Assembly: GCA_029339195.1 (NCBI GenBank)
Contig: JAPTJF010000003.1
Coordinates: forward strand, 124,001 to 188,000
Length of the DNA stretch: 64,000 nucleotides
Source of the DNA: Micractinium sp. NFX-FRZ
Lineage: Eukaryota; Chlorophyta; Trebouxiophyceae; Chlorellales; Chlorellaceae
Direction of reading: 5' to 3'
The notes below the pieces were generated by a model, which was not told the origin of the DNA, did not search any database, and saw only the letters and a list, made by a program, of their open reading frames with translations. Numbering within the stretch: position 1 is the stretch's first letter; every line of letters begins with the position of its first letter. The position numbers and the translations under genes were made by a program. Of this stretch, positions 33,150 through 43,354 are shown in pieces.

Positions 33150-34194
33150 ATGGTGTTCCCATTCACAAACTGCGGGCTGTGCCGCCCCGTGTGGCAGGAG
33201 GCGGCGGCAGGCGCCGGCAGCGCCGGCGGCGCCTCGCAGAGGCACGAGGCAGGCGGCCCCACGCAGCCGGCGTCTGTTCCCCAGATGCTGCGCAGCAAGT
33301 CAGAGGCGCGCATCCTGCAGCAGAACATCGGCGTGGAAGCAGGGGGAGCTGCGGGGATGCACCGCAGCCAGTCCATGCCCTCCTCATCTCTCCTCGAGGC
33401 ATCCCGCCGGCGCCTGGCGGCAGCGGCTGCGGCAGAGGCGGCGGCCCACGCACAGCAGCAGCTGGCCAATGACGGAGCTGCAGCCAGGGAGTTTGTGGAG
33501 CAGTACATGCAGGCCATCAAGGACGGAAATGGCAGGTGGGTTCCCCGGCGGGGCAGGGCGGGGCAGGGCGGGCATGGTGGGGCAGGCGGGGTGGGAGGTC
33601 AAAGTGGAGGTTGTGACTGAGGCGCACTTTGGGGATGGAGCAGGTGCAGTAACGCTTGGAGACGAGTGGGGTGAAGCGGGCAGCAGCCCCAGATGCCGGT
33701 GGACAGTCCGTCAGCTCTCAAATGATAAAAAAAATCCTCCATCATCCCGCCCCAGCACCCACCAGCCCCAGCACATGGCCCCGGCGCTCACATCCAACCT
33801 CCTCGCCTGCCCTGCCTTTTCTGACGTGACCCCTCCCCTCCCCTCCCTCCCCTCCCCTCCCCTCCCTCCCTCCCGCGCCCGCAGCTGGGCATCGGCGCCT
33901 GCGGTGGGTTCCCTGTTCACCGACGACGCTCGCATGGTGTCTGTGGACCGCCAGTCCTTCCAGGGGAGGGCCGCCATCGTGCGCCGGCTGAACCAGGGGG
34001 TGGAGCAGCTGGCACGTATGGCAGGGGACCAACCCGAGCTGCCCACGTTTGAACTGGCACAGCCGCAGGCGGCGACAGCTGGCGCTCTGCTGCTGCGCCT
34101 CACCCTGAAGCGGGGCATGCACAAGATGACGTTTGCCATGACCTTCACCATGCGGGAGGGCAAGATTGCCAACCTCGTCAACTCACGCAACTGA
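33150..34194 (+). CDS. NTF2-like/SnoaL-like fold protein with Ser-rich N-terminus, 231 aa
   Basis: Two exons, 33150-33535 and 33885-34194, join in frame. The C-terminal half has the look of the NTF2/SnoaL fold: a helix AREFVEQYMQAIKDGN, then GSLFTDDARMVSVDRQSFQG, a repositioned helix (IVRRLNQGVEQL), and paired strands ending KMTFAMTFTMREGKIANLVN. This fold serves as a small-molecule binding cup or a dimerisation domain in many unrelated proteins, so no reaction is assigned. The N-terminal half is low-complexity with RSKSEA and RSQSMP, both of the RSxS type that can bind 14-3-3 proteins when phosphorylated. The frame is open further upstream to ATG 32952, which would add 66 residues; 33150 was chosen because the preceding residues look non-coding. 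Confidence 0.7.
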
Positions 34195-35104
34195 GCACAC
34201 GGGCGGCCGCAGGCGCCTCTGCTGGGCAACCAACACGACCCTTTCCTGACCTCTCTTGAGCGCCCCCTTCACTTTTGTCAAACTGCTTACGATCACTAGC
34301 CCTGCACTGTACTCTCTCTGATCCATGCCGTGGCTGCCTGCCGTTGCCACCTGATAAGCACAAGCTGATGACTGAAAGGTGGCCGCCCTTGACCCCCCTC
34401 GTGTTGGGTTCAACCTCGTCCCCTCCATTCTCAGCTTGCTCCCCCGCTCTTGCATCAATCCTCACCCCCTTCTGACCATGTTTTGATCTCTGGGCTTCCA
34501 AAGGAGTCCTGGTGTTACAGAGCAATCAGCGCTTGAAAGGTGTACAGACGCGCGCCCAATAAATTTTGGGAAGACGGGCAGGAGGCGGGGGTTTGCAGGG
34601 CGCGCAGCCAGGAAAGGAAACAAAGCGCAGGAGAGGTCAACGAGAACAGAGTGGTCAGCAGGAGTCAACCTCAGCTACCAGTCAGTGTACAGGGCTGGGG
34701 GCCGGGGAGGCCTGAAGTGGATGGGAGTGGGGGCCGCTTGTGCGCACGAGCAGCGCCCACTCTTATCCCACCCGAGGCCAGCTGCCGGCCCAGGGCTACC
34801 TAGACCGCTGTGAGTTGAGTGTGGGAGCGAGCATGTCAGTAATGAGGTGAGCAGTGAGAGGCGTGGAGAGAGGGAGGAACCTAAGGGGAAGGGTTGGGTG
34901 CGCTGCAGCACCGAATTAGCAGCGCACCAGGCGGCGGAGGAAGGAGGGGCAGCAGAAAGCGCGCGGACATGGGGGGCGCGCGCACGGCCATGAGTTCCCA
35001 CGGTCTGTGCTCTGCAACTGCTGCCAAAAGCGCAGCATGGGCATGCTGCCGCTGCCTAGGGCACCACGCACCGCCGACAGCAGCGCTCAGGCCCGCCAAG
35101 GCAC
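34195..35104. other. Convergent intergenic region
   Basis: It holds the 3' UTRs of the NTF2-like gene (left) and UBE2C (right). No gene is supported here. Confidence 0.5.
34515..34519 (-). terminator. Candidate TGTAA polyadenylation signal for UBE2C
   Basis: TTACA on the plus strand reads TGTAA on the minus strand, about 590 bases beyond the UBE2C stop. Confidence 0.35.
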
Positions 35105-36338
35105 TCATGCCACCGCGGGGCGCGGCCCGTTGTACGCCTTCTGCACCAGCGCGCGGTACTCTGGGTCGTTCACGCCCCACAGCTTGGCGGCGTGCGCGTT
35201 GAGCGGCGAGTCGACGTTGGGGTCGGCCAGCAGCGACTGGATGGACTGCAGGATGGTCTTCACGCTGTAGGCGGCTGCAGGCAGGGGCAGGGGAGGCAGG
35301 GGAAGCAATGGCAGCGGGGAAAGCTGTGAGCAGGCCAGCACGCAAGCGTGGCTCAGGTGGGACAGCTGGGCTGCTGCTTGCTGCCCGAGTGGGTGCTGCA
35401 GTAAGATTGGGTGCAGCACCCTCCTGGCTGGCTGCTGCCGTGCTGCGGAACAACTAAAACCTCCTTCCCACACCGCAGCTGCGGATGCAACCATCACCCC
35501 CGCCTCATGCCAGCCCTGCCCCTTATCCCACCCCTTGCGCCCACGCACCCGACCACTTGTCTTTGAGAATGTCCAGGCAGATGTTGCCGTAGGTGTCAAC
35601 GTTGGGGTGGAAGCAAGGCGTCTCGAACCGCACCGCCGGCGGCTTGAAGGGGTACTCGCTTGTGAAGCGCAGCGACAGGCGGTACGTGCAGCCCTCGTAT
35701 GCGGTGCCCTCCGCGCCCTGCAGCGAAGGAGGTGTTGCACGGAGTATGAGGTGAGCAAAAGGAATGAGGAGAGGTTCGCCCAGGAATGGACGGAGCGTTG
35801 GGCAGTGAAGGGGCTGTGGTTCCACATAGCTGGACAAACGGCAGAGAGGTAGGTCCCGCCGAGGCGGTGCAGGCAAAGCAGTGGGGCAGGGGCAGGTGAG
35901 CTGGTCACGCGTGGGACCCGCCCCACGTCTGATGCCGTGGCCATGCCGGAATGAAGCGCCAGGTGGGCAGGAACGCAGGAAAGGCACTGGGAGGGGCAGC
36001 AAACAGCAGCGCTTAAGCAGCACCCACCATGCCGGCTGCCAGCCAGGCTGCGACAGCTGCCTCTGCTGTCGCGCCGGCCAACAACCACCTCAGCACCCGC
36101 TTCCTGCCCCTGCCTCCCACAAGGTTGCGGCAGGCACACTCACATTGATGGTGCCGACCCAGTCGAAGAGTGAGTCGCCTGCGGGGAAGGCGGAGACGCC
36201 ATCGCCGCTGCTGGCCATCATGCTCATCAGCTCTTGCTGAAGCCGCTTGGTGACTGCGCCGCTGTCCAGCGGGCGCGCGGCATCAGGCGCGCCGCCCTTT
36301 GCCGGGCTGGCTGCCGGCCGCGCCGCTGTGTTGTTCAT
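35105..36338 (-). CDS. UBE2C: Ubiquitin-conjugating enzyme E2 C (APC/C E2)
   Basis: Three exons, 36338-36144, 35717-35549 and 35274-35105, give 177 residues, the usual length for this family. After a disordered N-terminus typical of UBE2C come KRLQQELMSMM, SAFPAGDSLFDWVGTI, the UBC core YPFKPPAVRFETPCFHPNV, and the active site NICLDILKDKWS with catalytic Cys112. The C-terminal half has SIQSLLADPNVDSPLN. The enzyme charges ubiquitin for the anaphase-promoting complex and so times destruction of mitotic cyclins; plant members are UBC19/UBC20. All key residues are present. It shares a 636-base upstream region with the divergently transcribed MeaB-like GTPase. Confidence 0.95.
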
Positions 36339-36974
36339 GCTGCTGCTGCGTCTAGCACCTGATGGACTGCTGCTGGCAGCGGCAGAAGCAGAGCGGCGTC
36401 GCTGGGACCTGCAAGCGAGCGGGGCACGGCGCAGGTACCGGCGGTGGCGGTGCCGCAGGGAGGTGCTGGGCGGCCAGGAACGCAGCCCGCTCGTCGCCGG
36501 CGGGACGCAGAGGTGACTGGCGCAAGGTCCAAGTGGCGGAGCTCGCCAGAAGGGGCGGGGACGCGGGCACAACGGCGTGGCTGTCACTGAACTGGCGGGC
36601 GCCAACCAACTAGCCGCCCGGCCCCAGGCGCGCCGCTTACCTGTCGGTGTTCGACTCCCTTTCTAAGCTGGAGGACGGAGGGAGCGTTGAGGGGGCCCGG
36701 CGAGGGCGAGGTGGTGGTGAGGGTGGCTGCTGGTGAACCGGCCTGCAAACTGGCGGCACACGAAATGTGACAGCGCAAAGTGGGCGTGGATCTGTCGCCT
36801 CAAGACAACATGGGCCAGGACTTCAGATGCCAGCCTGGAGCGTGCTTGGGGTGCTGTGCCGCACAGTGTGCGCTCTCCCGCCATTGGATCGGGCGGCCAC
36901 TTGTACAAATAGTCGACCAGGCGTAGATTGGAACCCCGCCAGCTTGCCCTTCCCGGCAGAGGGCCACTTCCGAT
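36339..36974. promoter_or_regulatory. Divergent promoter region: UBE2C (left) and MeaB/MMAA GTPase (right)
   Basis: The start codons lie 637 bases apart and point outward. No specific motif was identified. Confidence 0.4.
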
Positions 36975-39807
36975 ATGCGCGCCACTCCTCTGGTGGCCGA
37001 GTGTCGACGCCTGCTGCACGACGCAGGTAGCTGGGTGTCGGGGATCGCTCAATTGCCACGCCGTGCCCTTGCAAGCCCCCACCGCCGCAGCGACAGGCGG
37101 GCGGCGGCGTTGGTGCCTGCGCGGGGCCACCGCCCGCACCAGCACTGCACCCACCCCCGCGCCGCCTGCCCTTTCTCTGCGCTGCGCTGCAGCCAGCCGG
37201 ACTCTGCAGTACATGCCCTCGCTGGCCCAATTTTCTGCCATTGATGAGCTGGCGGAGGGCATCCTAGCGGGCTGCCGCCTGTCGGTCAGCCGCGGCATCA
37301 CCCTGGCAGAGTCCTCCCGCCTAGACCACCAGCTGCAGGTGCATTGTTGGGTGCCTCTATTGGAACCAGGCGTGATGTTTTGTTGGTCCAGATTGGTTTT
37401 GTCCCCAAGGCTGCGCACGCCGCCTGCTGGGGTGCAGCACCCAAGGGCCCCGGCCGGTGGGGAGGCGAGGCCTGCCGTGCGCTGGGCTCTGCTCTCCTGC
37501 TGCTGTTGACATCACCACGCCCTGGCCGTGCCCCCTGCCCCTGCCCCTGCACCCCGGCAGGCCGCCAAGCTGCTGCGTGAGCTGCAAAAGCGCCTCACAC
37601 AACGGCGCCTCGAGGCGCTCGGCGGCAGCGGCAGCGGCAGTGGCCCCGGCACCAACCACGCCTTCCAATCTCACACCCCCACTCCCACCCAAGGCAGCAA
37701 CGGCAGCAGCAACGGCGGCATCGGCAGCGGCATCCTGGCCTCCGAAGCGCTGCGCATCGGCGTGAGCGGGCCGCCAGGCGCGGGCAAGAGCTCGCTGATA
37801 GAGACGCTGGGCTGCGCCATGCTGGAGGCGGGCGACAGGGTGGCGGTGCTGGCAATAGACCCCAGCTCTCAGGCCAGCGGCGGCGCCATCCTGGGGGATA
37901 AGACACGCATGAGCCGGTGGGAACAGCAGGGCTAGGGGGAGGAAGGGAGGGTGGGAGAGAGTGGGAGGGTGTGTAGCAGACTGAGAACATGCGGCTTGGT
38001 GAGCTGGGGGCTGACCGGCGTGTGTGCCTGTTGCCGGGTGCGCAGGGCGGTGGTGTGGGACAGGGTGTGTGCATGCCGTGGCAGTAGGGCAACCACAGGG
38101 AGGCAGTGGTTGCATCTAGTTTGCAGGGTCAGAGCAGAGGATGGCAGCTACCCTGCCCTGCCTGTGTGCCAGCCTGTTCTCCCGTGCCCGCTGCCCTCCC
38201 CTGGATCCTGCCGCTTGGCATGCCTCGCTCACACCCGCACTCCCTTGCTCCTGACCCTCCATATGCGCAGGCTAAGCACTGCAGATGCCGCGTACGTGCG
38301 GCCCAGCCCGGCGCGTGGCACGCTAGGGGGCGTGGCCCGAGCCACGTTTGACGCCATCATCATTTGCGAGGCAGCTGGCTACACCAAGGCACGCCCCCAG
38401 CCGGCTGGGGGAGGAGGGGTGGAGCAGGGGTATCCCGTCCGGAGGGGCCAAGGGTAGTGCACCAGTTGCTAAGGGGCAGGCCCCAGTTGGGCGGAGGATG
38501 CATGTACTGTGCGCTGATGGGGAAAGCATCCGCCCCGCCCTAGCGCGCGCCCTGCCTCGCTCTCAGTGCACGCCGTGACACGCTCCCCGGCTGGCTGTGC
38601 CCGCTCCCCTCCCTGCCGCAGGTGCTGGTGGAGACCGTGGGTGTGGGTCAGAGCGAGACAGCGGTGCAGGACCTGGTGGATGTCTTCATGCTGGTGCTGC
38701 CGCCTGTGGGGGGAGACGAGCTGCAGGTGTGCTGGGGAACAAGGGGCTTGGGAAGGGAGGGGCAGGACCTGGTGGATGTGTCTGTGTGCATGCTGGTGCT
38801 GCCGCCTGTGGGGGGAGACGAGCTGCAGGTGTGCTGGGGAACAAGGGGCTTGGGGAAGGGAGGGGCAGGACCTGGTGGATGTGTCTGTGTGCATGCTGGT
38901 GCTGCCGCCTGTGGCGGGGGACGAGCTGCATTTTAACGGGGGAGCAGGGAGGCAGGGGGGAAAAGGGTAAGAGAGGCGGGAAGAGGAAGAAAGGCAGCTG
39001 CATGCCCGGTGCTGTTGTTGCAGCCTGTGGGGGGCGACGAGCTGCAGGTGCGATGCTGAGGGGGGAAGGGCAAGAGAGAAGAAGGGAAGCGGAAGGGAAG
39101 GTGGGCGGTGGTGCTGCCTGTGGGCTGAATGTGCTGCAGGTGGGTGGGCACAGAGGCAAGGGCTGCGGCAGGTGCAGGTGCTGGGAGGAGGTGCTGGCGG
39201 TGGCGCCAAGCTTGCAGGTGAATCAGCGGTAGCATTCACCCAGCCACCCAGCCTGTTTCCTCGCCTCGCTCGCCCCTCCGCCTCCCGCCCGCGCGCCCTC
39301 TCACCTCCCCACCGCACCACACACCACCATCACTCACCACCGCCTCCCCTCCCCTTCCCCGCATGCCAGGTCATCAAGCGGGGCGTGACAGAGATGGCCG
39401 ACATCATTGTGATCAACAAAGCAGACGGGCCGACCACAGCGGCCGCAGCGCGCGCCGCCGCCGCCTTCAAGTCCACCGTGCACTTCCACCGCCCCCGCCG
39501 CCGCAGCTGGCAGCCTGCCGTGCTCACCTGCAGCGCGCACACGGGGCAGGGTGTGGACCGGCTGCAGGCTGAGCTAGCAGAGTATGCCGCCGTCATGAGC
39601 GCCAGCTGTGAGCTGGCAGAGTTCCGCCGGGCGCAGCGTCAGCGGGTGGCCTGGACGGCAGCAGAGGAGGCGGTGCTGGATTCGTTCCGACAAGACCCCT
39701 GTGTGCGATATCTTATGGCCCGCCTGATGCCTGACATCCTGTCGGGTGAGCTGGCGCCACGTCAGGCGGCCGAGCTGCTGGCCTCCTTCCACTCCATGTA
39801 CGACTGA
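36975..39807 (+). CDS. MMAA: Methylmalonyl-CoA mutase-associated GTPase (MeaB/MMAA)
   Basis: Six exons join in frame: 36975-37026, 37193-37338, 37561-37916, 38271-38388, 38622-38726, 39370-39807 (404 aa). G-protein motifs are intact: Walker [10 protein letters not shown], the family block [28 protein letters not shown], and INKADG for guanine recognition. The C-terminal helical extension ends in [14 protein letters not shown]/MeaB guards the B12-dependent methylmalonyl-CoA mutase, loading adenosylcobalamin and preventing inactivation, normally in mitochondria; the Arg-containing N-terminus ([14 protein letters not shown]) fits such targeting. The intron after 38388 has a GC donor. The next intron holds three extra copies of the end of exon 5. 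The start was fixed by the clean splice from GACGCAG into the frame encoding [12 protein letters not shown]. Confidence 0.92.
38660..39065. repeat. Tandem duplication of the exon 5 donor boundary in MMAA, four copies
   Basis: The exon end encoding [17 protein letters not shown] with its donor (38664-38730) is followed by near-identical copies at about 38762-38830 and 38863-38935, and by a shorter one at about 39010-39055. The first two units are about 95-100 bases each. Confidence 0.9.
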
Positions 39808-40164
39808 AGGAGTGGGTGGGTCGCAGCTGCTGCATTGGATTGCTAATGAATTGCGCAGGCAGGCAATGAGGGGTCACCGCCACCCAGAGGCAACAGACTC
39901 ATCCTAAATGAACTGACTGTAGAAGTATAGGCTCCTTGATCATGCACCCCAACCCACCGCCCGCCCTCACTGTTCTTTGCATGTGCACACAATGATTCCA
40001 TTCTTGATTCTTACATCTTTTTTCCGCACTGCCGGACGTCCCGTTGTCTCTGATCGCTTGACCTCTCCCCCTTTGGCCCAGCTCTTGCCTCCTCCCCCTT
40101 CCTCCTGGCTTTGAGCAAACCCCTGGCCCTCCCTCTTCCTGTCCCTGCCAACCACTGCACGCGC

Positions 40165-40169
40165 TGTAA
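40165..40169 (+). terminator. TGTAA polyadenylation signal of MMAA
   Basis: TGTAA lies 358 bases after the MMAA stop. Confidence 0.5.
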
Positions 40170-40221
40170 GCTATTGTGTGTGCAGCGCTTTTTGGTCACA
40201 GGGCCAAAATCATACCCACGA

Positions 40222-40226
40222 TTACA
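40222..40226 (-). terminator. TGTAA polyadenylation signal of the LRR gene
   Basis: TTACA on the plus strand reads TGTAA on the minus strand, about 220 bases after the LRR stop. The two convergent transcripts would overlap by roughly 60 bases or less. Confidence 0.5.
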
Positions 40227-40446
40227 GAGGAGGCAATTATTTCACGAGTGGTGGTGTCGATCACATGGGAAGCAGGAAAGTTGGGGACGTGCGGGCGCGC
40301 CCGGGGGCAGCTGCTCAACGCTGCTGCTGCTGCTTGGTGGGCCGTGCACTTGAGTGCGCAGCCTCTGCAGGTTCTGCCGAGCTCTAAATTTGGCCACGCG
40401 CTTGGTGCTTGGTGCGCACGTGGTCGAGAACCTCTTCCCGGGCAGG

Positions 40447-42927
40447 CTAGAGCGCCAATGCCGCCAGGGCGGCCAGGGCGGCTGCACCGCAGGCATGGCA
40501 GGGGGAAGGGGCGGGTCATACAGGGTTCAGGGCAGGCAGCAAGCATGGGCACATCTGCAGGTCCAAACCACGGCCCTGCTCGGCGTGTACTGCCACGCAC
40601 ACCCACGCCTGGCAGGCATAATGACCCACAGACACTGAGCAACTCACCCAGGCCATACACAGTGCTGCCTGCCATAGACTTGAGGGGGGCAGCATGGGAG
40701 GGCGGCGGCGGCGGCGGGGAAGGCGTGGCGGGTGTGCCAGTGGCAGGAGCTTTGTCCGGGGCCGGTGCGTCTGCCGCTGGCGGTGCGCCAGAAGGCGCAA
40801 GCTGCGGGCCGGCAAGCAGCGGTGCGGGCGCGGCTGCCGATGGCGCCGGTGCGGCTGCCGAGCAGGGCAGCTGGCCGGAGGCGCAGCTGTTGGGGCTGTC
40901 CGCATCACATGCCTGCACAGACCAGTCATTTTGGGAGGCTTGAAATGGCGGGCAGCCACTGGTACGTCACGCTTGACACTCAGCCCACCGTGGACAGGCA
41001 TGCAAGGCTGGGCAGGGTAAAGGCAGATTGCCGCGATTGGGGCGGCAGCGGCAGGGGAGGTGGTGGGCCAGGCTGGTGTGCTCACCGCTGCATTGAGCTT
41101 GGCTGGCACGGCACCGCACAGCTGCGTGTTGTTGTACACATGCCTGCAAGCAGGCAGGTCGAGAATGGGGTGCAGGCCGGTGGTGGTGGGCGGCCGGGGT
41201 CACAGCCGAAGACAGCCACCTGCCAGCCAGGGGGCATATGTGCGTGTTGTGCACGGAAGCAGGATGCCCCAGCAGTTAAAGCCGGGCAGCAGGGCGGCCT
41301 AATCACAAGGCAGCACGGTGCACTGCCAGTACGGCACCGACAACACTCACAGCACTTTCAGCGCGGGGAAGGCCGCAGGCTCGCCCCAGCTGGCCGGAAT
41401 CGAACCTGCAGCCGTGGCATGCCACGGAGGGCGATGTGGCCACATCAAGACAGGCCGGTGTGAGGTGGTGGGAGCAGGGGGCGAGGCGCTACCTTGCTGC
41501 CTGCCTGGCCGTTGGTCCCCTGCGGACGCTGATACTTGGAGCCATCCGCCGCTGCCCACCCCGCCACCCGCCCGCGCGCCGTCATGCCTGCAGCTGCCCC
41601 TCTCCCTGTTGTGCCCCCAAGTGCCGTCCCAAATGCCTGCCCCCCCCCCCAGCCAGGCCCACCCGTAAGCTGGTTGCTGGCGAGGTACAGGGACTCGAGG
41701 CGGGGGAAGGAGCCGTTTGCGCCCCACTCAGCAGGCAGGGGCCCTGCAGCAAGGTTAAGCGGGGGTAAGGAGGGGAGATGCCTTGAGAGGGGGCGTGATT
41801 TGGCGCAGAGCATGTGGCGCTGCTGGCATGGGAAGCTGCCACACAGCCTGGCTGTGGTCACCCATCCCCAGCTGCAAGCACAACGCCATGCAGGCAGCCA
41901 AGAGACGAGGTGTTGTCGCGAGGCACACGTGCCTGAGATGCTCTGGCCATCCATGAGAAGGCGGCTCATGAATCTGCAGGCAGGCAGGCAGGCAGGCAGA
42001 CAGGGGGAGCGGGGGGAGGGTGGAGGACGAGCGTCCACCAGGGGCTTGGAAGGCGACACTACAGGGAAGAGCAGCCGAGAATGTATCGTCATCGAAACAG
42101 CTATTTGCACGCATTACAAACATTGGCTGCACGTCCACAAGCCGCTGACACTCACGTGGCCCCGCCCAGCTGCGGTGCAAGAGTGCCAGTCACCCCCAGA
42201 CCGCATGCTCCTCCCTGGCAGTCCGAAAACGACCTGCAGCCATGCCAAGAGAGGTGGAGGTTGCAGGCATGGCAAGCACCGGAAATGTGGGGTGGGTTGC
42301 TGGGCAGAGGAACAGCAGTGGCAGCAGGCCCTGCGGGCAGGCAGGCAGGCGGGGCTGGCAGGATGCCTGTTGTTGGCTGCATCTCCAGGGCAGCGCAGCA
42401 CAGCACAGCAGGCAGCACAGCACTCACAGTCGGTAGCGTGCATTCTCAGCGACCCCTGTACACCAGATGAGCGACCAGTCACACAAGGGAGTGGTGGTGT
42501 CCCAGCCGGTGACGCCGTTGGCGGCAGCAAACTCCGCCCAGTTGGTGAGCGCGTCCCTCTGTGCCAGCAGGGCGGGGACTGCGTGGGGCGCGCGCACAGG
42601 ACAACCGCTGGGCATACGTCATACGTCATGTCATGCAGTGTTTCATTATGAAGCTATTGTCTTCTCAAGGGCGTGTGAAATGCCATGCTGGCACTGAGGG
42701 GAAGGGACGGCAGTGCCTGCCTGGTGCCCGCCGCCAACGGCGGTGGCCTCACAGCCAGCACCTGCCGACTCTCCCCCGACTGCCTGTCGTCCCGCAAACG
42801 TTTTGAATGCGTTCTGTGGCCGGCATAAAGCCTGCTGCGCCTCACCGTCCGCCTGAAGCGCCGCCTGCGGGTCCTGCGCGACGGCCGTCGCAAGCAGTGC
42901 CGTCAGCAGGCACCATCTGTGTATCAT
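40447..42927 (-). CDS. Small LRR protein with predicted GPI anchor, 255 aa
   Basis: Eight exons: 42927-42846, 42578-42428, 41973-41933, 41743-41663, 41405-41351, 41143-41086, 40912-40648, 40481-40447. A signal peptide (MIHRWCLLTALLATAVAQ) is followed by a plant-type LRR N-terminal cap (ALLAQRDALTNWAEF to PLCDWSLIWC) and about three LRRs: RLLMDGQSISGPLP, LESLYLASNQLTGSIP, LKVLHVYNNTQLCGAVP. Next comes a Cys-containing segment, then a Pro/Ala-rich stalk and finally the spliced tail STVYGLAALAALAALAL, which ends the protein and has the form of a GPI-attachment signal. There is no kinase, so it would be a cell-surface co-receptor or wall protein; the partner is unknown. Exon 3 is 41 bases with a GC donor and was placed because it alone restores the LRR consensus and the frame. 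Confidence 0.75.
41978..42002. repeat. GGCA tetranucleotide microsatellite
   Basis: Five or six GGCA units lie immediately upstream (minus strand) of the acceptor of LRR exon 3. Confidence 0.8.
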
Positions 42928-43354
42928 TCGCCCGACCGGCACCCCAATTTGATCAAAGCCAACACGAGAGGGGCTACGGTGGGTGCTGCGCCGGGCAAGC
43001 GCGTGGACCTGTTGGCCGACGGGCGGCCCTTGAACAAGCACTTGCAGGAGGTCCCAGCAGGCAGGAGTGATCTCCGTGAGGGTGGCCAGGGGCCCGCAGA
43101 CCTTGGGGAATCGCACCGCGTACACTGTGCTGGGCAGTACGCCGCCGCCAAAGGTACACCGTCCTCCTGCCGGGCGTCCTGGTCTCAGCGAGTGTTGTCC
43201 CAGTCAATTTGTTGCAGCACCCCAGGCACGTAGATGATGCTGAATACAGGTGCGGTGTGGGTGCGGTGTGTGCCTTGGCGGGGGCGCGGTCAAACAGTCA
43301 GGATACATACAAGGGAGGCGGCACCAGGTGGGGTGCCACCAGGCAAGCGCCAGC
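42928..43354. other. Intergenic region between SMC2 3' end and LRR 5' end
   Basis: Both genes run on the minus strand. This 427-base stretch holds the SMC2 3' UTR and the LRR promoter. No TGTAA was found on the minus strand for SMC2 here. Confidence 0.45.

Larger units (their letters stand above)
39808..40446. other. Convergent intergenic region between MMAA and the LRR gene
   Basis: It contains both 3' UTRs and is somewhat richer in A/T between 39840 and 40030. No gene is seen. Confidence 0.5.

Noticed and set aside
32629..34194. A 521-codon plus-strand open frame spanning the NTF2-like gene
   Set aside because: It matches only exon 2 in frame; upstream it runs through promoter sequence and the wrong frame of exon 1.
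42148..42161. A 14-base microexon in the LRR gene between good-looking splice sites
   Set aside because: It keeps frame but yields sequence unlike an LRR; exon 41973-41933 restores the LRR consensus.
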